A stretch of DNA of 64,000 nt from Metopolophium dirhodum (Eukaryota; Arthropoda; Insecta; Hemiptera; Aphididae). Below the pieces are notes generated by a model. It was not told the origin of the DNA. It did not search any database and saw only the letters and a list, made by a program, of their open reading frames with translations. Below are positions 52,624 through 64,000 of this stretch, in pieces. The position numbers and the translations under genes are program-made. Location: the NCBI RefSeq assembly GCF_019925205.1, contig NC_083560.1:57272270-57336269 (forward strand). The letters are read 5' to 3'. Each line of letters begins with the position of its first letter. Positions within the stretch are counted from its first letter, which is position 1.

Positions 52624-54570
52624 CATTAATCCTTGTAATCTCTCTTTTCCCATAGTAGAACAAAGTCAATTCTTCACTATTTTCAGCTTGGAAAACGCTC
52701 TTTCAGGACTAGCACTAGTTCTCGGTAATGTCAATTCTATCTTTAACACTGTATAAACATTTGGGAATACAGTTATTAAACCTTTATTTATAAATATTTG
52801 AAAAATTGGTAGTAAGCTTCCTGAATTGATTTTAATGTTTGATACAATATTTTCTGAATCATTATCTTCTTCATCACTTCCATCATCGCTTTCAGGTTCA
52901 GATTCACTCCCAAATATTTCTTTACATTTTCTATGTAAGCTGTTCGGTAAAGATTATATTTTAAGAATATTAAAAATTGAAACAAATTGTCTGAACATAA
53001 ATATTTTTTATCAACAAACTTTCCATGTATTTCTAAGAAGAACTTGACACTATCTTTTTGTAAAGAATTAGGATCTTCATTTATTTTATAAATTACTTTA
53101 CTTGTAAGAAGTGATAGATCCTTAAAAATACCAATTGATTTATCACTGAAACATTCAAATAGTTATCTTTGTACTATGTCTAGTGCAGAAAAATATGTGT
53201 TTACTTTTATGTTTTGAATAGGATCTAAAATAAGTTCATCATCTGAAAGTTTACCTGACATTTTTTTCTTCTTACGTAAACGAGAAGTAGGAAGTTGAAT
53301 GAATTCTTCAATTTCATCAGCTTGTTCTAAGACAAAAGCATCTACTTCTTGAGATAAATTTTCAAAACTCTCATTAGATCGAAGTGTTGATATTTTTAGT
53401 TTATTTTGTTCAATAATTGAAATAGCTAACACTAGATATTATTTACTTCGCATTATTGAGCTGGTTGGTGACAGTATATCAAACAATTTTCTAAATGTCA
53501 AAGCCGTCCATACAAACCGATAAGACTTTAAATAATCAGGTACAGCTCCAGCTTCAAATCCACATTTTCTATCACCGGGTCCGTCTTCACTTCACATTAT
53601 TTTACTTTACTTCACGTCTTCACATTATTATGTGTCTAATACAGCTAACTATGTAGGTACTCAAAACCACGTACAGTGCATATGAAAATGACATCCAACG
53701 TGTAGTTGTCACACGTTTTATTCAACAAATTTGTTTCTTCTCAAATCTTTCTTTTTGAAATTGTTCATAATACTTAACTCTAATTTTACTTAAGTTAATT
53801 AGTACAAATAATTTTTCTAAATTTCCAAACATCCATTGCAATAACTCCTGAACTTACAAAATCATTAATCACCAAGTTTAATCGGTGTGCCCAACACCAT
53901 ACATAAATAGCATGAGGAATAATTTCTCAGATTAAATTTTGAAGACCATTATAATTACCCCTCATATTGGCAGCACCATCATACGATTGATCATCAAGAT
54001 GATTTTTCTAATCTAATTTTAACGAATCACAAGTTTGTTTCAAGACATTCATTAATTCACGACTGGTTGTATTTCCAGGACAGCTATTAGACGTTCATAA
54101 ATACTATCAGAGTTTTGATCGATGTGTCGAACAATAAATTACAATTGTTATTTTCGAGATACATCAAATGTTGTATCAAGTGAAACACTAAAGAAAGGAT
54201 AATCTTATATACTTTTAGATATAATTCCGACAATTTCATCTGGTATACATTCTACGAGTTAATTTTGTATCCGCCATGATAATATAAAAGACAACTGAGG
54301 TTTATTATTTTTATTTTTTTAAATTTGAAATGTATGGTGCCATTGTAAGGGAATAATTTGAAACAAGTTCTACTAAATCTTTGAAATTTCCACGCAATGA
54401 ATCTGACCATTTTTCACGATGACCACGAAAGCTAAAGAATGGCGGCTTAAAAACAATGTGATGTTGATAAGTTCTTTTACTATTGCACGGTTAAGGAGGA
54501 CTTCAAATTTTATTTTCTCGGGCAGTGATGGGAGAATAGGTAATGCTTGATTTCTCAATTTAAATTTTAA
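52592..54570 (-). pseudogene. hAT-family transposase (DUF4371/ZMYM-like), decayed
   Basis: Ordered N to C on the minus strand: an FEVLLNRAIVKELI region then a frameshifted FRGHREKW / RGNFKDLV (about 54.35-54.55 kb), YDGAANMRGNYNGLQ (about 53.95-54.0 kb), WCWAHRLNLV (about 53.88-53.92 kb), a hinge region near 53.16-53.43 kb, and the C-terminal dimerisation motif TSASPERAFSKLKIVKN then MGKERLQGLM (about 52.62-52.72 kb). These match cut-and-paste hAT transposases of the TTF/DUF4371 branch. Several stops (after IVKN, after GLQNLI) and frameshifts make it inactive. Two stop or Cys changes fit C-to-T decay of CGN arginine codons. The TTF zinc finger expected upstream was not found. Confidence 0.85.
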
Positions 54571-54839
54571 AGATGCATCTATATAATTTGATGACGTTTC
54601 ATGAACTAAAATTGTACGTGATGCAAAAAAAAAGTATGTTTTAAATTAATAAGCAAGCAACTGAATATTTGTATGATGGTTATAGCGTAATAATGTAGGT
54701 ATAAATTAAAAAATATTCATCATACTTAATAATTTTAACAGTACGTGATACAAAATATGTTGATAGTTGTTTGTATAAAATAATAAAATATGAATATACT
54801 AATAATATAAATAAATACATATAATTATATTATAATCTT

Positions 54840-55960
54840 ATAAGTTGATGTAGATTGTGTTCATATTGATCATCAATTACATTTAGAATAGAAGAACAAT
54901 AAGGTATATTTTCTACATTTTCAGTATTATCATTACTACCTGTAGCATCTAAATGAAAATAATCAAATTTAAATTACAAAAATGTATCAATATAATTATA
55001 TGTTTCATCTTGTTTTTTAATCTGTTCCAAGTCCACAGTAACACCACTCACTTCAAACATATAAATGGTTCATTTATAATACATTTATCACTATAATATT
55101 CTCACGATCTAAGTCATTGAACACAGTTTCATCTTGTTTTTCAATTTCTTCCAAGTGCACAGTTACATCATCCACTTTAAATGTAAAGAAGGTTAATTTT
55201 ATATTTAAAGTATATAAATAATAATAATAATATTAAATATTCTCACTTTCTAAGTTATAAAACAGATTGAAAAAAGTTTCATCTTGTTTTTTATTACAAC
55301 TAGAGGAGATTTGAAATGGTTCAACAGCTATTGCATTTTCACCAATAACTATTTATTTTGTTTGTATTTAAATATTAATGTATTTCATATAAAAATATGC
55401 CTTTGTTTAATAATAGATAACTAGCCAAACATAAATATAATAAGTTTGGAATCATAGTTTAGTTAAAATAACAAAAACAAGTATTATGAACTTATATCGA
55501 CCATATTATAATATTTTACTTTGACACATCAACAATTAACATAGGTACTAACAATTTATTATAGTTAAAAAGTAAAAATCAAAAATTAATTATTTAAAAT
55601 TATTATTCAATTTATTTTTACCTATTAGATACTTTAAGCATTCAAATAATAGTGATTACTGAATACCTGGCTACTGCATAGGAATAAAAAAAAATGTTAG
55701 TTTAAGTAACTATTTAATACCTAATCATTATTTAAGCATAAGAAAATAAACTAATATTATTACATCTAAATATCTGTTAAGTATTTAAATGTAAAATACC
55801 TGTAAGTTACCAAAACTTTTTTGAGTTCTTGATCGGCCAATGTTTTGTCCTCTAAAGTGTTAAAATTCACTGCATTGTCAATTGGTATAAGGCAACTGGA
55901 CATACAGTTTACGTCTACATTTGTTTGTCGATACAATTTAGTTGGTTTATCATCTAGAAA
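54840..55960 (-). other. Possible upstream exons, three of them duplicated
   Basis: On the minus strand, candidate exons at 55348-55247, 55174-55106 and 55050-54978 have GT-AG-like borders and share the core KKQDET or EKQDET; the first two also have FN. The latter two share V(T)VxLEQI/EEI before it. A further open exon starts with ATG at 55960 (MFLDDKPTKLYRQTNVDVNC) and another open piece lies at about 54.84-54.95 kb. They may be the acidic N-terminal exons of the neighbouring hAT gene or of an unrelated host gene; I do not recognise the protein. An in-frame problem at the junction after the third copy suggests decay. Confidence 0.4.
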
Positions 55961-56830
55961 CATTTCAATTGATTGTACTCTCTAACAATTCATAGTGATT
56001 ATTTGTCAGTGTGTTTGTAATATATTTCAGGTCTACTTTGAAATACATAATATGTCTTACGATTTGTTTTTTGAACTCTTTATTTAAAAGTAAAAAACAA
56101 CATAATAAACTATATTAAGAATTCTAGTGTATTCTAGTGTACCTAACCAATAATATACTTACCATTGATCGCACATATATCATGATCTTCACATAACAAA
56201 TATTATTTTCATCCAGTTGATTTTTATAATCACAAGCAGGGGAGTAGGTATAGAATATTATTGCAGGGGGAGAAGAGGGTTCGACTTTAAATAAAATTTA
56301 TATAATACTCAAACCTTTTAAAAAATTGTTGTTATACTATTATTTAGTTAAATATCTTTTATTTAAAAGATAAAAATATAAAGTAAAATTACTATTGTAA
56401 ATTGTATTTTTTATAATTAATTTGTTTTATAATGCATGCTATATCTAAACTATAGAGACATATACATATACCTTTTATTTTGTTAATTATGTTTTGTCTG
56501 TATTCATTTTAACTAAAGCATACACATTTTTGAACAAATAATATAGAATAAATTCAATATAAACAAAATGGTTTCTTAATACTTAAGATTAAAAGTACCT
56601 GTTAAATATAGTACTCTATTCTAAGAAGTTATTCTAAGACTTAAGCTCGAATACTCACAGCTTGCTATTATAACATTATTCAATACAATGACTTTTTTTA
56701 TGACAACTGAATATTACATAAGTTAATTATTGGCTATATTGTGTAAGTACCCACTTCAAAGTACCAATATATTAATTGCTATAATTTTGTTTGTTTATAA
56801 TAATATTTGTAATGGTCTTTAAAAAATTTA
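55961..56830. other. Gene-free stretch before the array
   Basis: A+T-rich, with no exon, RNA or transposon end that I can support. Confidence 0.5.
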
Positions 56831-57543
56831 ACCCGGTTTTCAATAAAAAAACCCGAAACCCGCAAAATATTGTACGTAGTTTTTAACACAAAAACCGAAA
56901 ACCCGAAAACCGAAAAAAGTTAACCACAGTATTGAACGCAAAATCCAAATACCGAAAACACAACCCGGTTTTGAACGCAAATCCCGAAAACATATTACTC
57001 AGTTTTGATCACATAACATGAAAACCTTTACCCGGTCTTGATCGCAAAACCCAGACCCAAAAATATTTTACCAGGTTTTTAAATGGAAACCCGAAAACAT
57101 TTTACCCGGTATTGAACGCAAAACGCAAAACCCGAAAACACTAACCGGTTTTGAACGCAAAACCTGAAAAAATTACCCGGTTTTGAACGCAAAACCAAAA
57201 ACCCGACACCACTACCCGGTTTTGAACGCAAAACCCGAAAACATTACCCGGTTTTAAACGCAAAACCCAAAACCTGAAAACACTACCCGGTTTTGAACGC
57301 AAAACCCGAAAACATAACCCGGTTTTGAACGCAAAACGCAAAACCCGAAAACACTTCCCGGTTTTGAACGCAGAACCCGAAAACAATTTACCCGGTTTTG
57401 AACGCAATACCCAAAACCCGACACCACTACCCGGTTTTGAACGATAAACCCGAAAACAATTTACCCGGTTTTGAACGCAAATTCCAAAACCCGACACCAC
57501 TACCAGGTTTTAAACGCAAAACCCAAAACCCGACACCACTACC
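56831..57543. repeat. Minisatellite array, degenerate left edge
   Basis: Repeats of the acccggttttgaacgcaaaa core followed by one or more aaaaccc steps. The first few hundred bases are strongly diverged (acccggttttcaat, agttttgatcacat), becoming regular by about 57.1 kb. Edge divergence with a homogeneous interior is the usual result of unequal exchange. Confidence 0.95.
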
Positions 57544-57814
57544 TAGCGGGTTTTCATGCAATTCTTTTATTTTCTGTATTTTCTGATCTTCTGTTAATTC
57601 ATCTCTGGTGTAGATCCAAAGGTGTTTCGAAACATGTTTCGGATGATTTCCCATTGTAGTCCATCTGCTTCACTTCCAATCCTTGGACAAGCTAGACTGG
57701 TTATTTTTAATTGCAAACACAATTCTTTAAGTTTCTGTAAACAACTATAGATTGCTTGATACGTCGACTTTTGCCAGTGATGCTCTTAAACTCATATAGC
57801 CAGGGGTTCTTAAC
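57544..57814 (-). mobile_element. Ty3/gypsy-like pol fragment (macro-domain tail plus integrase start) inside the array
   Basis: On the minus strand one frame reads LKELCLQLKITSLACPRIG, then DGLQWEIIRNMF: the C-terminal part of a macro (ADP-ribose-binding) domain like those of the OARD1 family. The adjacent frame reads RDELTEDQKIQKIKELHENP, the start of the H2C2 zinc finger preceding retroelement integrases. The two lie about 20 codons apart, separated by a frameshift, and the fragment ends exactly at array units on both sides. It is inactive. The Ty3/gypsy assignment is inference from the HxxPLG-type motif; I describe only the fragment as it stands. Confidence 0.6.
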
Positions 57815-60800
57815 AGAACGCAAAACCCAAAACCCGAAAACACTACCCGGTTTTGAACGCAAAACCCGAAAACATTACCCGGTTTTGAACGCAAAACCCA
57901 AACCCGAAAATACTACCCGGTTTTGAACGCAAAACCCAAAACCCGAAAACATAACCCAGTTTTGAACGCAAAACCCAAATCCGAAAACACTGCCCGGTTT
58001 TGAACGCAAAACCTGAAAACACTACTGGTTTTGAACGCAAAACCCGAAAACATTACCCGGTTTTGAACGCAAATCCCTAAACCCGACACCACTACCCGGT
58101 TTTGAACGCAAAACCCGAAAACATTGCCCGGTTTTGAACGCAAAGCCCAAAACCCGACACCACTACCCGGTTTTGAACGCAAAACCCAAAACCCGAAAAC
58201 ACTACCCGGTTTTGAACGCAAAACCCGAAAACATTACCCGGTGTTGAACGCAAAACCCAAACCCGAAAATACTACCCGGTTTTGAACGCAAAACCCTAAA
58301 CCCGAAAACATTACCCGGTTTTGAACGCAAAACCCAAAACCCAAAACCCGACACCACTACCCGGTTTTGAACGCAAAACCCGAAAACATTACCCGGTTTT
58401 GAACGCAAATCCCTAAACCCGACACCACTACCCGGTTTTGAACGCAAAACCCGACACCACTACCCGGTTTTGAACGCAAAACCCAAAACCCGAAAACACT
58501 ACCCGGTTTTGAACGCAAAACCCGAAAACATTACCCGGTGTTGAACGCAAAACCCAAACCCGAAAATACTACCCGGTTTTGAACGCAAAACCCTAAACCC
58601 GAAAACATTACCCGGTTTTGAACGCAAAACCCAAAACCCAAAACCCGACACCACTACCCGGTTTTGAACGCAAAACCCGAAAACATTACCCGGTTTTGAA
58701 CGCAAAACCCAAAACCCGACACCACAACCCGGTTTTGAACGCGAAACCCGAAAACATTACCCGGTTTTGAACGCAAAACCCTAAACCCGAAAACAATTTA
58801 CCCGGTTTTGATCGCAAAACCCTAAACCCGAAAACATTACCCGGTTTTGAACGCAAAACCCAAAACCCAAAACCCGACACCACTACCCGGTTTTGAACGC
58901 AAACCCCGAAAACATTACCCGGTTTTGAACGCAAAACCCAAAACCCGAAAACATTACCCGGTTTTGAACGCAAAACCCAAAACCCGAAAACATTACCCGG
59001 TTTTGAACGCAAAACCCGAAAACAATTTACCCGGTTTTGAACGCAAAACTCGAAAACATTACCCGGTTTTGAACTCAAAACCCGAAAACAATTTACCCGG
59101 TTTTGAACGCAAAACCCCAAAACGCTACCCGGTTTTGAACGCAATACCAAAAACCCGACACCACTACCCGGTTTTACGCAAAACCCGAAAACAATTTACC
59201 CGGTTTTGAACGCAAAACTCGAAAACATTACCCGGTTTTGAACGCAAAACCCGAAAACATTACCCGGTTTTGAACGCAAAACCCAAAACCCGAAAACACT
59301 ACCAGGTTTTGAACGCAAAACCCGAAAACGCTACCCGGTTTTGAACGCAAAACCCGAAAACATTACCCGGTTTTGAACGCAAAACCCAAAACCCGAAAAC
59401 TCTACCCGGTTTTGAACGCAAAACCCGAAAACGCTACCCGGTTTTGAACGCAAAACCCGAAAACATTACCTGGTTTTGAACGCAAAACCAAAACCCGAAA
59501 ACACTACCCGGTTTTGAACGCAAAACCCTAAACCCGAAAACATTACCCGGTTTTGAACGCAAAACCCGAAAACATTACCCGGTTTTGAACGCAAATCCCT
59601 AAACCCGACACCACTACCCGGTTTTGAACGCAAAACCCAAAACCCGAAAACACTACCCGGTTTTGAACGCAAAACCCGAAAACATTACCCGGTGTTGAAC
59701 GCAAAACCCAAATCCGAAAATACTACCCGGTTTTGAACGCAAAACGCAAAACCCGAAAACATAACCCAGTTTTGAACGCAAAACCCAAATCCGAAAACAC
59801 TGCCCGGTTTTGAACGCAAAACCCGAAAACACTACTGGTTTTGAACTCAAAACCCGAAAACAATTTACCCGGTTTTGAACGCAAAACCCCAAAACGCTAC
59901 CCGGTTTTGAACGCAATACCAAAAACCCGACACCACTACCCGGTTTTGAACGCAAAACCCAAAACCCGAAAACATTACCCGGTTTTGAACGCAAAATTCG
60001 AAAACAATTTACCCGGTTTTGAACGCAAAACTCGAAAACATTACCCGGTTTTGAACGCAAAACCCGAAAACATTACCCGGTTTTGAACGCAAAACCCAAA
60101 ACCCGAAAACACTACCAGGTTTTGAACGCAAAACCCAAAACCCGAAAACTCTACCCGGTTTTGAACGCAAAACCCAAAACCCGAAAACGCTACCCGGTTT
60201 TGAACGCAAAACCCGAAAACATTACCTGGTTTTGAACGCAAAACCAAAACCCGAAAACACTACCCGGTTTTGAACGCAAAACCCTAAACCCGAAAACATT
60301 ACCCGGTTTTGAACGCAAAACCCGAAAACATTACCCGGTTTTGAACGCAAATCCCTAAACCCGACACCACTACCCGGTTTTGAACGAAAACCCGAAAACA
60401 TTGCCCGGTTTTGAACGCAAAGCCCAAAACCCGACACCACTACCCGGTTTTGAACGCAAAACCCAAAACCCGAAAACACTATCCGGTTTTGAACGCAAAA
60501 CCCGAAAACATTACCCGGTGTTGAACGCAAAACCCAAACCCGAAAATACTACCCGGTTTTGAACGCAAAACGCAAAACCCGAAAACATAACCCAGTTTTG
60601 AACGCAAAACCCAAATCCGAAAACACTGCCCGGTTTTGAACGCAAAACCCGAAAACACTACTGGTTTTGAACTCAAAACCCGAAAACAATTTACCCGGTT
60701 TTGAACGCAAAACCCCAAAACGCTACCCGGTTTTGAACGCAATACCAAAAACCCGACACCACTACCCGGTTTTGAACGCAAAACCCAAAACCCGAAAACA

Positions 60801-63800
60801 TTACCCGGTTTTGAACGCAAAACCCGAAAACAATTTACCCGGTTTTGAACGCAAAACTCGAAAACATTACCCGGTTTTGAACGCAAAACCCGAAAACATT
60901 ACCCGGTTTTGAACGCAAAACCAAAACCCGAAAACACTACCCGGTTTTGAACACAAAACCCTAAACCCGAAAACATTACCCGGTTTTGAACGCAAAACCC
61001 AAAACCCAAAACCCGACACCACTACCCGGTTTTGAACGCAAACCCCGAAAACATTACCCGGTTTTGAACGCAAAACCCAAAACCCGAAAACATTACCCGG
61101 TTTTGAACGCAAACCCCGAAAACATTACCCGGTTTTGAACGCAAAACCCAAAACCCGAAAACATTACCCGGTTTTGAACGCAAAACCCGAAAACATTACC
61201 CGGTTTTGAACGCAAAACCAAAACCCGAAAACACTACCCGGTTTTGAACGCAAAACCCAAAACCCGAAAACACTACCAGGTTTTGAACGCAAAACCCAAA
61301 ACCCGAAAACTCTACCCGGTTTTGAACGCAAAACCAAAACCCGAAAACACTACCCGGTTTTGAACGCAAAACCCTAAACCCGAAAACATTACCCGGTTTT
61401 GAACGCAAAACCCAAAACCCAAAACCCGACACCACTACCCGGTTTTGAACGCAAAACCCGAAAACATTACCCGGTTTTGAACGCAAATCCCTATACCCGA
61501 CACCACTACCCGGTTTTGAACGCAAAACCCGAAAACAATGCCCGGGTTTGAACGCAAAGCCCACAACCCGACACCACTACCCGGTTTTGAACGCAAAACC
61601 CAAAACCCAAAAACACTACCCGGTTTTGAACGCAAACCCCGAAAACATTACCCGGTTTTGAACGCAAAACCCAAAACCCGAAAACGCTACCCGGTTTTCA
61701 ACGCAAAACCCAAAACCCGAAAACACTATCCGGTTTTGAACGCAAAACCCAAAACCGTACACCACTACCAGGTTTTGAACGCAAAACCCGAAAACATTAC
61801 CCGGTGTTGAACGCAAAACCCAAACCCGAAAACACTGCCCGGTTTTGAACGCAAAACCCGAAAACACTACTGGTTTTGAACTCAAAACCCGAAAACAATT
61901 TACCTGGTTTTGAACGCAAAACCCCAAAATGCTACCCGGTTTTGAACGCAATACCAAAAACCCGACACCACTACCCGGTTTTGAACGCAAAACCCAAAAC
62001 CCGAAAACATTACCCGGTTTTGAACGCAAAACCCGAAAACAATTTACCCGGTTTTGAACGCAAAACTCGAAAACATTACCCGGTTTTGAACGCAAAACCC
62101 GAAAACATTACCCGGTTTTGAACGCAAAACCCAAAACCCGAAAACACTACCAGGTTTTGAACGCAAAACCCAAAACCCGAAAACTCTACCCGGTTTTGAA
62201 CGCAAAACCAAAACCCGAAAACACTACCCGGTTTTGAACGCAAAACCCTAAACCCGAAAACATTACCCGGTTTTGAACGCAAAACCCAAAACCCGACACC
62301 ACTACCCGGTTTTGAACGCAAAACCCGAAAACATTACCCGGTTTTGAACGCAAATCCCTAAACCCGACACCACTACCCGGTTTTGAACGCAAAACCCGAA
62401 AACAATGCCCGGTTTTGAACGCAAAGCCCAAAACCCGACACCACTACCCGGTTTTGAACGCAAAACCCAAAACCCAAAAACACTACCCGGTTTTGAACGC
62501 AAACCCCGAAAACATTACCCGGTTTTGAACGCAAAACCCAAAACCCGAAAACGCTACCCGGTTTTCAACGCAAAACCCAAAACCCGAAAACACTATCCGG
62601 TTTTGAACGCAAAACCCAAAACCGTACACCACTACCAGGTTTTGAACGCAAAACCTGAAAACATTACCCGGGTTTGAACGCAAAACCCTAAACCCGAAAA
62701 CATTACCCGGTTTTGAACGCAAAACCCGAAAACGCTACCCGGTTTTGAACGCAAAACCCGAAAACATTACCCGGTTTTGAACGCAAAACCCAAAACCCGA
62801 CACCACAACCCGGTTTTGAACGCGAAACCCGAAAACATTACCCGGTTTTGAACGCAAAACCCTAAACCCGAAAACAATTTACCCGGTTTTGAACGCAAAA
62901 CCCTAAACCCGAAAACATTACCCGGTTTTGAACGCAAAACCCAAAACCCAAAACCCGACACCACTACCCGGTTTTGAACGCAAACCCCGAAAACATTACC
63001 CGGTTTTGAACGCAAAACCCAAAACCCGAAAACATTACCCGGTTTTGAACGCAAAACCCGAAAACAATTTACCCGGTTTTGAACGCAAAACTCGAAAACA
63101 TTACCCGGTTTTGAACGCAAAACCCGAAAACATTACCCGGTTTTGAACGCAAAACCCAAAACCCTAAAACACTACCAGGTTTTGAACGCAAAACCCAAAA
63201 CCCGAAAACTCTACCCGGTTTTGAACGCAAAACCCAAAACCCGAAAACGCTACCCGGTTTTGAACGCAAAACCCGAAAACATTACCTGGTTTTGAACGCA
63301 AAACCAAAACCCGAAAACACTACCCGGTTTTGAACGCAAAACCTAAACCCGAAAACATTACCCGGTTTTTAACGCAAAACCCAAAACCAAAACCCGACAC
63401 CACTACCCGGTTTTGAACGCAAAACCCGAAAACACTACCCGGTTTTGAACGCAAACCCCGAAAACATTACCCGGTTTTGAACGCTAAACCCAAAACCCGA
63501 AAACGCTACCCGGTTTTGAACGCAAAACCCAAAACCCGAAAACACTAACCGGTTTTGAACGCAAAACCCAAAACCGTATACCACTATCAGGTTTTGAACC
63601 CAAAACCCGAAAACATTACCCGGTTTTGAACGCAAAACCCAAAACCCAAAAACCGACACCACTACCCGGTTTTGAACGCAAAACCCAAAACCTGAAAACA
63701 CTACCCGGTTTTGAACGCAAAACCCAAAACCATACACCACAACCAGGTTTTGAACGCAAAACCCGAAAACAATTTACCCGGTTTTGAACGCAAAACTCGA

Positions 63801-64000
63801 AAACATTACCCGGTTTTGAACGCAAAACCCGAAAACATTACCCGGTTTTGAACGCAAAACCAAAACCCGAAAACACTACCCGGTTTTGAACGCAAAACCC
63901 TAAACCCGAAAACATTACCCGGTTTTGAACGCAAAACCCAAAACCCAAAACCCGACACCACTACCCGGTTTTGAACGCAAACCCCGAAAACATTACCCGG
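57815..64000. repeat. Satellite/minisatellite array, main body (continues past the window)
   Basis: Over 6.1 kb of head-to-tail units starting acccggttttgaacgcaaaa. Common unit lengths are 32, 39 and 46 bp, differing by one, two or three copies of aaaaccc; a 33-bp form ends gaaaacaattt. Units end in cgaaaacatt, cgaaaacact, cgaaaacgct or cgacaccact. The number of copies is roughly 150-200 by eye. The many open frames on both strands are repeat artefacts, because unit lengths are mostly not multiples of three and the frames break at random. The right end is not reached. Confidence 0.97.

Noticed and set aside
57141..63825. Dozens of open frames on both strands in the array, with repetitive peptides such as SKPGNVFGFCVQN or NAKPKTRKHYPVLN
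   Set aside because: They arise from stop-poor satellite units. Frames change whenever unit length shifts by 7 bp, both strands look equally open, and no start, splice or promoter context exists.
56831..64000. CRISPR array or telomere
   Set aside because: There are no unique spacers of constant length between repeats, the setting is eukaryotic, and the units do not match the insect telomere repeat TTAGG.

Overview
The window is insect nuclear DNA, most likely from an aphid. The support is very high A+T, a single-copy gene with short phase-matched introns (Barentsz/CASC3), a nuclear copy of mitochondrial DNA in the ancestral insect order (cob, trnS, nad1, trnL, rrnL), and many small DNA transposons. 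The species assignment is an inference from general sequence character. No bacterial genes, CRISPR arrays or operons are present.

Layout. 1-16.1 kb holds no gene I can support; it is A+T-rich DNA with hAT-type MITEs and one copy (13.3-14.5 kb) of a repeat family that recurs in the window. 16.1-17.8 kb (minus) is a five-exon THAP-domain/P-element-type gene with two tandemly duplicated exons and an in-frame stop. 17.8-22.3 kb is gene-free. 22.3-28 kb (plus) is the best gene here: casc3/barentsz, six coding exons, 944 codons, behind a CpG-rich promoter. 28-32.8 kb is gene-free with two transposon relics. 32.8-33.4 kb (minus) carries the last two exons of an unrecognised coiled-coil/poly-Q protein. 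A LINE fragment follows, then a CpG-rich block (34.2-35.3 kb) that looks like a promoter. 37.3-38.1 kb holds two exons of a decayed ABCG-type ATP-binding domain.

38-50 kb is gene-free, with fold-back elements (41.8-44.5 kb), a tRNA-derived SINE with a 12-bp target duplication (45.9-46.1 kb) and several hAT ends. 50.3-54.6 kb is a decayed hAT (DUF4371/ZMYM-like) transposase gene. It is interrupted by a 1.9-kb numt, which is bracketed by a 32-bp direct repeat of the hAT sequence. 54.8-56 kb holds possible further minus-strand exons, three of them diverged copies of one another.

56.83 kb to the window end is a minisatellite/satellite array of at least 7 kb built on the core acccggttttgaacgcaaaa. 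Its units differ by 7-bp steps and it contains larger duplicated blocks. Near its left edge sits about 270 bp of a Ty3/gypsy-like pol fragment (macro-domain tail plus integrase zinc-finger start). The array runs off the window.

The genes do not form a pathway. The only confidently functional protein is the exon-junction-complex subunit; the rest is largely transposon, mitochondrial and satellite debris. No clear new biological system was found. The most unusual items are the array with its embedded pol fragment, the numt with its long target duplication, and the repeated exon duplications.
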